From Arabidopsis thaliana (taxonomy: Eukaryota; Streptophyta; Magnoliopsida; Brassicales; Brassicaceae): a stretch of DNA of 64,000 nt. Shown here piece by piece: positions 1 to 9,565 of the stretch. The stretch's first letter is position 1, and every line of letters begins with the position of its first letter. Made by a program: the position numbers and the translations under genes. A model generated the notes under the pieces. It made no database searches and was not told the DNA's origin. It saw only the letters and a list, made by a program, of their open reading frames with translations. The stretch is from positions 13,633,151-13,697,150 of the forward strand of contig NC_003071.7 in assembly GCF_000001735.4 (NCBI RefSeq), given 5' to 3'.

Positions 1-91
1 TCATTGGCCGGAGATGGATTTTCTCCGGAGGTGAGGAACTCACGGTGGATAGGGTCTCCGGTTTGATCGTAGTAGTTGAGTCCATCTCCAT
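1..91 (-). CDS. N-terminal start of a GNAT-type acetyltransferase gene (partial)
   Basis: Reading the minus strand from 91 gives an open frame running off the window edge. It starts MEMDSTTTIKPET and reaches PEKIHLRPM. The ending 'PEKI.LRPM' is how many plant GNAT (Gcn5-related N-acyltransferase) proteins begin their acetyl-CoA-binding fold, so I infer a GNAT protein, probably the AT2G32030 locus given the neighbours. A second in-frame Met lies at codon 3 (83-85). Only 30 codons are visible, so no catalytic motif can be checked. The call rests on this short motif plus recalled gene order. Confidence 0.55.
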   Translation of the reverse strand, partial: MEMDSTTTIKPETLSTVSSSPPEKIHLRPM

Positions 92-897
92 TGACTTTTT
101 CTTGGTTACTTTCCTTTTTGAGTCTTTGAAGCTTCTTTGGGATTCTTTAAAATAAATTATCTCTCTCAATTCTTACAGATTTGTGTAGAGGCATTATGAT
201 AATACTTCTTCTACAAATCACGATTTAAATACTGATTTTTTTTTAACAAAAAAGAAAATAAACAGAACGTTCCTTCTTGCTTCGATCGGTCAAATACGCA
301 ACAATTAGTTCTTGTTGAATGGAAGGTGTGAAAAAGACGGTTTATAATGGGTATGGGTGAACCGTATATTTACCATCCATTCATCGTTTTTGATTTAAAA
401 GAGGTATATTCAATCTAGTATTTAAAGTGACTTTCGTAAATTTTACAAGTATATGTTATTTAATTATGGATTTTGAAAATTCTAATGAAATCTAGTGTTA
501 TTAAAATAATAATTTAAAAATCTACCTTTAAATTCACTGTTATTAAAAATAATTTATGGATTTGATTTTTATAAGAATGTATTCAATCTAATATTTTAAG
601 TGATTTGTGTAAAATTTATAAATTCTATGTTGTTCGATTATGGATTTGAAAAACTTTAATGAAATCTAGTATTATTGAACTAAAGATTTAAAATTCTATC
701 TTAAAATCTATTGTTATTGAAAATAATTGGTAGATTTGATTCTTATTAATTTTGAAGGATTTGAGAAAGTTCTTTAGTTAAAAATAACAAAATCGAAATT
801 CATGGTCTTATATAGAATTTTAAAATATTTTATAATAAATCACATCAATTTTCCTAAAATCATCAAACTCATATAAAAACTAGCTAAAACTCAAATT

Positions 898-1611
898 GTA
901 AGGTCCAAATTAATGAGTCAACTCAACTCAACTCAACTCAATCCATGAACCCTAATGAGTTGAAAATTTTGACTCAAATGAGTTGATGAGTCAAATGAGT
1001 TGATGAGTCAATTGGTTTGATGAGTAAAATGAGTTGGGTTGTAATGGTTAATGGTTTCAATGGTTTATCCAATTAACCCATCAAATTTTGTAAAATTGAA
1101 TTAAACCAACTAAAATCTCTAAACCAATGCCAATTTAAGTCTAACCAACACATCTAAACCAATTTAATAAAATTAATATTTTTCCAAATTTCTTAAATAT
1201 ACAAGCGATGAAATTGAGAAAAAGTAAACCCGTAATTTTTCCGCCAAAAACGTAAATCCGTGATTTTCCCGCCAAAAACGTAAATCCATGATTTTCCCGC
1301 CAAAAACGTAAACCCGAGATTTTCCCGCCAAAAACGTAAACCCGTAAAAAGTGGAATCCGTAAATATATTAAGTTTTGATGATAATGAATTAATAATGAT
1401 AATTATTTATTATTATTTTATAATAATAATTAATTAAATTATTACTTAAATGGGTTAACCCATTTAACAACTCAACCCATTAAATTAAATGAGTTATGGG
1501 TTGACTTAACCCATTTAACAAAATGAGTTGGATCAACCCATAACTCATTTAACCCTAAACTCATTTGATTATGAGTTGAGTTGAGTTGTGTTACCCATTT
1601 TGACACACTTA
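898..1611. mobile_element. Non-autonomous hAT-like DNA transposon
   Basis: The ends are imperfect inverted repeats: left about 898-940 (TAAGGTCCAAATTAATGAGT followed by repeats of AACTC) and right, read in reverse complement from 1611, TAAGTGTGTCAAAATGGGTA followed by the same AACTC repeats. The subterminal regions are rich in AACTC/GAGTT and GGGTT/AACCC motifs in both orientations, as in hAT elements. There is no transposase ORF. The interior holds a 28-bp tandem array. Family assignment is an inference from the ends; no clear 8-bp target duplication could be fixed because the flanks are themselves repeats. Confidence 0.5.
1230..1341 (+). repeat. 28-bp tandem repeat, four copies, each with an E2F-type site
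   Basis: Four consecutive 28-bp units start at 1230, 1258, 1286 and 1314, followed by a partial unit. Each contains TTTTCCCGCC (unit 1 has TTTTTCCGCC), then AAAAACGTAAA. TTTCCCGCC matches the plant E2F consensus TTTSSCGSS. The array lies inside the hAT-like element. Confidence 0.8.
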
Positions 1612-1965
1612 GATCTAATACACCTCTTTATTAATTTTAAAGGATTTGAGAAAATTTAAAAAGATTTATTTAGTTACATATATAAAAATTCAAATCTCAT
1701 ATTTTTACTGGAATTTGATTTTTTTTTTTTACAATAAATCACATAAAAAGACATTAAAACTCAAAATTATTTAAAATATAAGGTTCAATACATATTTTGT
1801 CAATAAAAATTTAATAAGCTGCTAATATAGTTCATGAGAAAAATCAAAAATTAATTTATCAATCGAAAAAAAAGACGAAGAAAAATTAATTTATCTACGT
1901 AGCGCAAGAGACGGAGTGTTGTTTATTTAAAGAAAAGAAAGAAAAAAAAAAGAACGAATATTAAA

Positions 1966-4442
1966 ATGGCGAGTCGCTCTCTTTTCTCTATCTCAATCTC
2001 ACCTTCTCAATTTACAGTTTTGCCATCCATCAACAACGAGAGACGACGCCTTGCTATCGCCGCTCGATCTCACCGACTATCACGCCGGAAGATTCGTAAG
2101 AGACCTCCTGATAGAGATATGTCCTCCATAGTTTCAATCCCGGAGCTTCCTCGCCGGCGGGATTCTGAGGAAAGCCTGCTTTTAGATTCTCGAATCAGTA
2201 AGTTCTTAAAGCAACAGAATCCTCAGAAATTGGCATTTGGGATTAGGTTTTGCAAGTATCGAAGCTCCATTAACTGAATCCTCAGAAATGTGTGTATATG
2301 AATAGGTGTAGCTGAAGGAGATACATCGAATACAGATGTAGAAGGAGACAGAGATACTACTTCTAGTATTAGAACACAGCCTCCCCCTCGTAAAGGAAGA
2401 AATCTTAGTAGCAGCAGAATCAAATTCTACGGTGTTGAATTATCACCAGATAATGTTGCTGTAGCAATGGTGTATTTTGTTCAAGGTGTTTTAGGACTCG
2501 CTAGGCTCGCTGTTAGTTTCTATTTAAAAGATGACTTGCATCTTGATCCTGCTGAGGTATGCTTTTTGTAGTTCCTTGTTGGACTTTCATGGGAATATCT
2601 CTTTATAGGCTGACAAATATATACCTCTTGACTAGACAGCTGTGATAACGGGTCTTTCTTCATTGCCGTGGCTTGTTAAGCCTCTCTATGGTTTTATCAG
2701 GTATGAGTTCTTTATCACCTCTATACCTCTTGACTGTGATAACTGTTTAAGGAAGTTGGTCTGTTTTGCAGTGATTCAGTGCCTCTATTTGGTTATCGAA
2801 GGAGGTCATATCTAGTTCTCTCGGGACTTCTTGGTGCATTTTCTTGGAGTTTGATGGCTGGTTTTGTTGACAGTAAATATAGTGCTGCTTTTTGTATACT
2901 TCTCGGTTCCCTCTCTGTCGCCTTTTCTGATGTTGTAAGTTTTCAAATCCATTCTGGTTAACTTAGCTTGGTTAAGTTGCAAGATAGAGTTGGATATATT
3001 GAAATATTAATTAAGTGGTTAACGTTTTAATAGGTAGTAGACTCAATGGTAGTGGAACGGGCTCGTGGTGAGTCACAAAGCGTGTCAGGATCGCTGCAGT
3101 CTTTGTGCTGGGGATCCTCAGCTTTTGGTGGAATTGTGAGTTCCTACTTTAGCGGCTCCCTGGTGGAGTCATATGGTGTGAGGTACAGTTCACAATTTGC
3201 GCAAACAGTAGCTTTTCTCTTTTTCGGTATTCCGTGGCATAGCTAACTAACTAAGTGGCATTCTAAAAGCTGTTATACCTCAGGTTTGTATTTGGGGTGA
3301 CAGCTTTACTACCCTTGATAACTTCAGCAGTTGCTGTTCTCGTGAATGAACAACGTGTGGTCAGACCAGCATCAGGGCAGAAAGAGAATATAACGCTGCT
3401 CAGTCCTGGTTTTCTTCAGACCTCAAAGCAGAACATGATTCAGCTATGGGGTGCCATTAAGCAACCGAATGTTTTTCTCCCCACCTTATTTATATTCTTA
3501 TGGCAAGCCACACCACACTCAGATTCTGCAATGTTTTACTTCACGTATGTCCTCTTCCACTTGGTTCATGCCTTCATGGTTATTGGCTTATTTCATATTC
3601 TCTGGAATGTATTAACTAGTCTCTAACTAATTTTATTTGGTACAAATTTCACCTCAGAACGAACAAACTCGGTTTTACCCCGGAGTTTCTGGGACGAGTT
3701 AAACTTGTGACCTCAATTGCCTCATTGCTTGGAGTAGGACTGTACAATGGATTCCTGAAGACTGTTCCATTGAGAAAAATCTTTCTCGTGACGACAATTT
3801 TTGGCACGGGTCTTGGGATGACTCAGGTTGGTTCCCGTCCGCTCTTTACAAGAAAAACTTTGCCATCTATTATCTGTTACACAACCAATAACTCTTGGGA
3901 CCGTTCTTATGTTTTGCAGGTTATCCTCGTGTCAGGTTTTAACAGACAGTTGGGGATTAGCGACGAATGGTTTGCTATAGGAGACTCTCTAATCCTAACA
4001 GTCCTTGCTCAGGTTTACATATTTGTCAGCATTGAGTTTTTCAAAGGCTGCATTATTGGAATTTGTGATTCCATAGTTAATGGAGCATTATTGGAATTTG
4101 TCAATATCTATGCACTGACAGCTTAAAATCGAACTGTAACAGGCTTCATTCATGCCGGTTCTTGTGTTAGCAGCGAGATTATGTCCAGAAGGAATGGAAG
4201 CAACTCTGTTCGCTACACTCATGTCAATCTCTAACGGAGGCAGTGTTCTAGGTGGGCTTATGGGTGCAGGACTGACTCAAGCATTCGGCATTACAAGAGA
4301 CAGTTTTGGTAACTTATCAACACTTATTATCCTCTGCAATCTTAGCTCATTGCTCCCTCTGCCTCTTCTCGGTCTTTTACCGCGAGATTCTCCAGATACT
4401 CTTACTAAAGATGACGCAGACGTTGAGATGAAGTCCAATTAA
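1966..4442 (+). CDS. Plastid folate-biopterin transporter (FBT family, MFS)
   Basis: Nine exons join to a 560-aa protein: 1966-2197, 2306-2556, 2636-2700, 2772-2934, 3034-3182, 3284-3544, 3658-3826, 3920-4012 and 4143-4442. The first 80 or so residues are Ser/Arg-rich without acidic clusters, as in chloroplast transit peptides. Multiple hydrophobic segments follow, with family signatures such as [33 protein letters not shown] and [10 protein letters not shown]. This is the BT1/FBT family of folate and pterin carriers. AT2G32040, which I believe this is, has been described as a chloroplast-envelope folate transporter related to trypanosomatid and cyanobacterial carriers. The start is the first ATG after a long A-rich leader. 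All introns are GT-AG and frame is kept throughout. Confidence 0.9.
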
Positions 4443-4728
4443 GGAAGATGATGATAATTATCAAAAGTTAAAATGTGATATACCTTTAGAGGTGTTCTGT
4501 GTATTCAGTTCCAACCCTGTTATTACTTGAAAAGAATGAAGCAGGCTTTTACATGGAAACTACTTTTACCCAAAATATCATGTAACCAAAATGTTGTAAT
4601 TCTTAAAACAATAAACTCTTTTGTTATTAGATTGCAGAAAAATACTTCAATATGCAAAAATAGTCATGATAGTAATCTCTACAAGATAGTTTCTAACATG
4701 AATCTTGATTTGATTCAACAGACCTGAT

Positions 4729-5493
4729 TCACTCTTCTTCATCAGCACCATAGTTGTGGCATAGTGATGCGAGTCCCAAACTTGTTGTCTTCTTCTTCTT
4801 CAAGGTTATAATGCAAGCAAGTTTCTTAGTCTTAGGTTTCTTCTCATCTACTGCCTCCATTCTTACTTTCTTCGTCTTCTCCATCTCATCAGTTTCTTCG
4901 TCGACAATCCTCCTCTGCTTACCAAATTTGGTAGACTTTATCAACGCTGCATCTTCCTCCTTTGCAACTTCTTCTTCTTCTTTGTGTCTTTTACTCAAAT
5001 CCTCAAGCATAGAGTCTACACTCACCGATACGCGTCTAGATTTCATAGATTTCATCTCATCAAGTGCAGCCATTACATCAACCTCTCTTTTCGAAACCAA
5101 AGTTCTCTTCTCTAAAGAACTCATCCTATCCCCACCGTCCTCGGCTTGCTCCTCCTCCTCGTGTTGATCATAAACACAAGTTGCACCTGATTCGGCTACA
5201 TAACTCGAATTCTTTGGATCAGTCTTCAATATCAGCTCGGTGCAACACTTACTGCACTTGAAGTAAAACCTATGGATTTTGATCCCTAAGTAGGTTTCTC
5301 CGATTACGTTTTCTTCACGGCAATTGATTTTGGTACCTTCCGACATGTAATTCCCACAGGTGTTGCATCGAATACGTAATGGAACCATCGAACGAATCTT
5401 CCTTTGCTGATTCTTAGGTTTTCGGATCCGAGGAATCTGCTTCGGATCAAAGTTTGGTGGATAGTATTTGTTCAAGCCTTTTCTTTCACCCAT
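4729..5493 (-). CDS. CWC16/YJU2-like splicing-factor family protein (DUF572)
   Basis: An intronless 254-aa ORF. The N-terminus (GLNKYYPPNFDPKQIPR) is the hallmark of the YJU2/CCDC94/CWC16 family, which joins the spliceosome with the Prp19 complex and promotes the first catalytic step. A zinc-binding pair of CxxC motifs is visible at C43-C46 and C80-C83. The C-terminal half is charged and predicted helical, with lysine-rich stretches fitting nuclear localisation. It is somewhat shorter than typical family members of 300 aa or more. Lack of introns is unusual for this family in plants and suggests an origin by retroposition, which is an inference. The 5' leader reaches about 5650, where a TATATAGATA stretch could be the TATA region. 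Probably AT2G32050. Confidence 0.85.
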   Translation of the reverse strand: MGERKGLNKYYPPNFDPKQIPRIRKPKNQQRKIRSMVPLRIRCNTCGNYMSEGTKINCREENVIGETYLGIKIHRFYFKCSKCCTELILKTDPKNSSYVAESGATCVYDQHEEEEQAEDGGDRMSSLEKRTLVSKREVDVMAALDEMKSMKSRRVSVSVDSMLEDLSKRHKEEEEVAKEEDAALIKSTKFGKQRRIVDEETDEMEKTKKVRMEAVDEKKPKTKKLACIITLKKKKTTSLGLASLCHNYGADEEE

Positions 5494-6077
5494 CGCGCAA
5501 GAAAGAACAACTAGAAATCAAATAAGAAGCCCTAATCAAAACCCAAAAACAATCCCACCAGATGAGAGACCCGAATGCTCAAGTGACAGATTTTTATAGG
5601 GTTGAGAGAGGTTCTTAATTTCTATGGCAACGAAAGAAAATAATGGAATGATCAATCTGTAGTTCCTCTCTTATATAGATAACCCGTTCTTTCTTTCTTT
5701 TTCCCTTTTTTCTGATTGGTTACAATTTCTAAACTATTTTTTTCCTAGGAGAATTAGGTCTTGCTACAGGTCTGTCTTAGCTTGGTTTTGTTATGTATAC
5801 CAAGAAGTCAATTTGTTTTTTTTTTCCGAAATTGAAATTTTCATTTAATGGAAGTAGAACTACGTGGTAAGAAAGCAAAATATAAAACCTTGATGAGCGA
5901 ACTGAAAGAACCTACATAAACATCAAAACTTTCATGTTCCAAACAAATCTCAAGACATGTCCACTACTGAGTATTTAATGTCAAAAACAGAAAAGACTGG
6001 AAAGAAAAAAAGAGTGGCCACAAAATGCGTTTCCTTTTGAGAAGAAAGCATCTGTAAACTTGACCTTTTTGCTTGAT
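5494..6077. other. Intergenic: leader of the CWC16-like gene and 3' UTR of RPS12
   Basis: Contains the promoter and 5' leader of the minus-strand CWC16-like gene (to about 5680) and, from about 5830 upward, the 3' UTR of the minus-strand RPS12 gene. I see no ORF or repeat of note. Confidence 0.6.
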
Positions 6078-6954
6078 TTAGTTAGAATCAAGATGCTTCT
6101 TGACAATGTTTAGTGCAGTTGTCTCCTCACCGAAATCCTGTAACAATCAACACAGAACCACACAAATAAACCACCAGGCACATTTCTCAATGACTTTGCA
6201 AGTATCTAGAGGTTCCTATGATTCATGGATTAAGAGAATGTAAAAAGGATTTGTTACCTTGATCACGAGACATGAGCATCCAACAACCTTCCTTGCATTG
6301 CCCTCAGAATCAATCTTGCAAAGCTGCAACCAAATTGAAGATTATTAGTTACCATCAAAGTCTTCCTTAGAGGAGAGAAAGCTTCAAGGATAAAAAAGGA
6401 AGACAACTTACACCAGCCCATTCGCCGAGTGTTTTGGCACTTGGAACAGTAAGCAATTTGATGCTGTGGTCAGCGCAAAGAGCTTTAACAAGCTTGACAT
6501 AATCAGGTTGGTTGCAATCTTCAGCCAGGACACAGAGCTGAGCATTACGCTTCTCAATAAGCTTAGCGCTTTCATGGAGACCACGAACAACACCACCATA
6601 AGCACGAGATTTCCTTACAGTCAACTCCAATGCAGTACTCACATCCATGTCCTCTGGGATCACTGCTGCCTCAGCAACAGGAGGAACCACAGGAGCAGCA
6701 ACAGCCTCATCACTAAAAATTGAAAAAAGTATAAAACTTTATCAATTCTAGAACTAAACTTAAATCATGTAATCAATGGCCAACTAGAAAGTTTGGAGCT
6801 TGAGGCACACATAGAATAAGCCAATCAAAGTAATAACATCTATCGACCTAAAACTAAAACTCTAAACCATAATGTATCAACCATTGATTCAGTATATTAA
6901 GAATGGAGTAAGAATCCAATATAGCTGCATCTTAAGAGAAACTTACCCTGACAT
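6078..6954 (-). CDS. RPS12C: 40S ribosomal protein S12 (eS12)
   Basis: Four coding exons on the minus strand: 6947-6954, 6412-6712, 6258-6323 and 6078-6137, giving 144 aa. The protein starts [12 protein letters not shown], followed by the conserved eS12/L7Ae-like core ([46 protein letters not shown]). It is a component of the small cytosolic ribosomal subunit near the beak. The first coding exon is only 8 nt, so start assignment depends on the splice at 6947/6712, which keeps frame and yields the conserved N-terminus. A further 5' UTR intron is likely at about 7010-7163. Upstream lie telo-box and site II elements typical of plant ribosomal protein genes. Probably AT2G32060; the C suffix is from memory. 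Confidence 0.92.
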
Positions 6955-7009
6955 ATTGAATCTTTGAGCTGGTTTTCCGAACGAAGAGAAGCAAAGGTCT
7001 TTTCCAAAT

Positions 7010-7163
7010 CTGCCAAGGAAATGAAGCAAATCAGTCTCAATAAATACATAAATCGAAATTACACAACCAAATCGGAGGAAGATGAACAAAGTAAGACAAT
7101 CACATACATGAACACAGATCAATTTTCAGTGAGGAACTACGCAAAAGTGAGTAAGAGACTAAC
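7010..7163 (-). other. RPS12C: Probable 5' UTR intron of RPS12
   Basis: On the minus strand a good donor (CTTTAAG|GTTAGTC, intron side from 7163) and an acceptor (TTGGCAG|ATTTGG, ending 7010) bracket a sequence with no coding signal just upstream of the start exon. Confidence 0.5.
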
Positions 7164-7218
7164 CTTAAAGAGAGAGAGGCTGCAACGAAGAGCAAAAAAT
7201 GAGTAGCGAAGTTATATA

Positions 7219-7302
7219 TTAGGGTTTTACGAACCCTGAATTATACGATTTTAACAGATTTGTCACGAACCTGGGCTCTACTTTAATGGGCTTTACTGGG
7301 CC
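7219..7302 (-). promoter_or_regulatory. RPS12C: Telo-box and site II elements upstream of RPS12
   Basis: TTAGGGTTT at 7219-7227 is a telo-box (AAACCCTAA on the gene strand). TGGGCT at 7272-7277 and 7288-7293 and TGGGCC at 7298-7303 are site II motifs. The pairing of telo-box and site II (TCP-bound) is established for plant translation-apparatus genes active in dividing cells. Confidence 0.65.
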
Positions 7303-7303
7303 A

Positions 7304-7678
7304 TTCCTTCAATATCTGGGTCCTTTTAAAAAACGCTGTCGTTTGTTTAATCTTTCCCAATTTTCATCTTTAATGTTTAAACACTTCACAGAATCCACAA
7401 TTTATGTTGTCCTTTAAGTCTTTTAACACATTGTGAAATTTTATTAATAGGCCAAATACGTATACCTTTGATAATATCTTTAAGATATGATGAAAAAGGA
7501 CATATATCAAACTTTTTTTTTCATAAATTAAGTGAGATGCTATCTTTAAACAAGTAAGAGAGCACAATACCAAACCAAAATCAGAGTTTAGTTCTTGTGA
7601 TCATACACTTCTTAAAACAACCTATGATGTAATAATCTAAAATAAATAACATAACCTGTTTAAAACTTTAAGCTTTTA
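7304..7678. other. Intergenic between RPS12 promoter and CAF1 3' end
   Basis: AT-rich. The upper part is probably the 3' UTR of the minus-strand CAF1 gene. No repeat or convincing ORF seen. Confidence 0.5.
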
Positions 7679-8506
7679 TCAATGAACAATCTGACCATTC
7701 TCAACACCTAAACCATACAAAACACCAGAATACTTCTCCATTGAACCAATGAAGAAATTCTCCTGCAGCTTCCTGAATGTACACGACGTTAACAAGCTAT
7801 CCGATCCGGCCTGGTGACAAATCCCAACTCTCTCAACATCAAGCAGCTCCGCCAATTTATTCAGACCTCCATGAAGACTATTACAGAACTTCATCAAGTG
7901 TTTGATATCATAAACCCTCGGGAAATACACACTGATCATCTCGAAGAACCCTGTTTGCGTCTCGGGAAGATTCTGACAAGTCAATAGCTTCAACAAGTAA
8001 CCGAAATCGTATCCGCTGTGGAATGTAACCCAATGAACGTTTTCATTCAACACAATCCCTGAAGACATCAAAAGCTCAGCGAACCGCTTCGAATCGATAC
8101 CGAATTCGTTGTTTTTCACGAAATCGATGCCTGATTGACGAAGAAGCTCGATCGAATCGGTAGCGTAGATATCGGATTCGAGGTCGAATTCGCGGAAATT
8201 GAACTGCCAGATGCAATACTTGTTGTCTGTTCCACAAGTTGGGAGGTTACCTTTCTCATCAGAGAAAGTGAGTCCAAGCTGAATCATCTTGAGTATGTTG
8301 ACGTTTGTTTTGAGAGTTTCGTAGTGGTACTCTGTGTTGGTTTTGAATGTTCCCACTGGTCTACACACGATTCCTGGGAACTCTGTGTCCATCGCTACGA
8401 ATGGGAAATCGTCTACGACTTCTCGAATCAGAGCCATCTCTGATTCGAGATTGTCGTTCCATACTTCACGGATTTGAATCGAATCGTCTTTTAGAAACAG
8501 TGACAT
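7679..8506 (-). CDS. CAF1-7: CCR4-associated factor 1 (CAF1) family poly(A)-specific ribonuclease
   Basis: An intronless 275-aa ORF spanning the whole CAF1/POP2 domain. CAF1 is the DEDD-type 3'-5' exonuclease of the CCR4-NOT complex and shortens mRNA poly(A) tails in the cytoplasm. The four acidic residues are visible: D40 and E42 in MDTEFPG, D167 in HSGYDFGYL, and D236 in [10 protein letters not shown], with H231 as the accompanying base. Length is normal for plant CAF1 proteins. The leader appears to contain one intron (8594-8727). All catalytic residues are present, so it should be active. Probably AT2G32070; the numeral in the symbol is from memory and less certain than the family. Confidence 0.93.
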   Translation of the reverse strand: MSLFLKDDSIQIREVWNDNLESEMALIREVVDDFPFVAMDTEFPGIVCRPVGTFKTNTEYHYETLKTNVNILKMIQLGLTFSDEKGNLPTCGTDNKYCIWQFNFREFDLESDIYATDSIELLRQSGIDFVKNNEFGIDSKRFAELLMSSGIVLNENVHWVTFHSGYDFGYLLKLLTCQNLPETQTGFFEMISVYFPRVYDIKHLMKFCNSLHGGLNKLAELLDVERVGICHQAGSDSLLTSCTFRKLQENFFIGSMEKYSGVLYGLGVENGQIVH

Positions 8507-8593
8507 GGTGATGATAACGATGATGATGAATTCGAGTAAATAAGTTAAGGAGCATCTGGATCTAGAGCAAGATCCGATCTGGTTTCATCAGAT

Positions 8594-8727
8594 CTGCAAT
8601 AGATTTAACACAAAACAAATGAATCACTTACAAAAACCAAAACCTTCTGATTTTACATAAATCAATGAAAACAGAGAAACTCGACAGATACATAGACAAA
8701 TACTAAGAGAGACAGCTGGATTCGAAC
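8594..8727 (-). other. Probable 5' UTR intron of CAF1
   Basis: On the minus strand a donor (TTACAAG|GTTCGAA) at 8727 and an acceptor (TATTGCAG|ATCTG) ending at 8594 flank non-coding sequence just upstream of the start codon. Confidence 0.5.
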
Positions 8728-8739
8728 CTTGTAATGAAG

Positions 8740-9354
8740 CGAAGTAAGAAAGATGTTTCTCGAGAAGACGGCGAGTTGTTCAGGCTAGGGTTTCAGAGGA
8801 TGTGGTGGTTTATTAGAGAGGAGGTTATAAATCACCGACAGATTATTTTTTATTTTTTTCTCTCTCTCGGACTGTGCCCAAAGTTGCTCCTTTTTTTAGG
8901 GTTTTTGTTTTTTATTTACAAACGCTGTTTTTTTATCTTCTCCCTTGTTTTATACGCAACGTTGATTTCTTTTTCTTTTTTTTTTATTATTGAGGCATTT
9001 TCGATTAACCTAAAAATCGAAATTTTTGTCTAACCAAAGCATGCTTAGGACAGTATATACAATTCGCAACTGCTCTTAGAACCTCTGGTAGTAGAACTAA
9101 ATCATTTTCAGACAAAACCAAAAAGAATTCGTAACTCATGTATAGAACTTACACTTCATCTTTTATTCCAACAGGCATTAGCCCAAACATATAAACCCCA
9201 ATATTCTTTTACAATTGAAATGCATCAAGCCGTCAACAGATATACACCCAATGACCCAAACTGAACAAAAACAAAAAAAGTTAAAACAGAACAGAAGCAA
9301 ATGAGGGAGGGAGGGAGAGAGAGAGAGAGAGAGAGAGATACACATGGTGGATGA
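8740..9354. other. Intergenic between CAF1 promoter and PURA1 3' region, with a GA microsatellite
   Basis: Contains the CAF1 promoter, T-rich, and the distal 3' UTR of PURA1. A purine tract of GGGA followed by about fourteen GA units lies at 9305-9339. Confidence 0.6.
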
Positions 9355-9528
9355 TTTTCAGCTTATTCCCAGTTGCAGACTCCAAAGTTTGTTTTATCTA
9401 CTATTAAGGCAAATGATGATCCTGCTGAATTATTTTTAGAAGATGTGAAGGGGCGAGAGATATTACGTGAAACTATTGCACACCGCGATCAGGCAGTCGA
9501 CTTGAAGTTGCCAGATTCAAATGGTTAG
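9355..9528 (+). pseudogene. Short coding-like fragment of unknown origin, antisense to the PURA1 3' UTR
   Basis: On the plus strand 57 codons are open from just after a TGA at 9352 to a TAG at 9526. The translation looks protein-like, with mixed composition: it includes QTPKFVLSTIKANDDPAE, LFLEDVKGREILRETIAH and RDQAVDLKLPDSNG. There is no good start codon in frame and a GA microsatellite lies just upstream. It may be a captured or retroposed exon of another gene. I do not recognise the parent. Confidence 0.35.
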
Positions 9529-9565
9529 AGGATTGAAAATTTCCATCCTCTAAGAGAATCAATAC

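Larger units (their letters stand above)
397..1790. repeat. Nested AT-rich repeat block with inverted ends
   Basis: The sequence AAGAGGTATATTCAATCTA near 399-417 is largely inverted as AGATCTAATACACCTCTT at 1611-1628. A related start (TGTATTCAATCTAATATT) recurs near 577, so 408-575 and 576-756 are diverged tandem copies of about 170-180 bp. A tail module (TTAATTTTGAAGGATTTGAG) near 747 recurs near 1631 (TTAATTTTAAAGGATTTGAG). The block is interrupted by the hAT-like element at about 898-1611. I infer an old MITE-like AT-rich family with a later insertion. I cannot name the family. Confidence 0.5.

Noticed and set aside
4754-5261. Plus-strand Ser-rich ORFs over the CWC16-like gene
   Set aside because: Antisense shadows of its acidic/basic C-terminal half.
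8135-8443. Plus-strand ORF inside CAF1
   Set aside because: Opposite-strand shadow of a fully conserved exonuclease domain.
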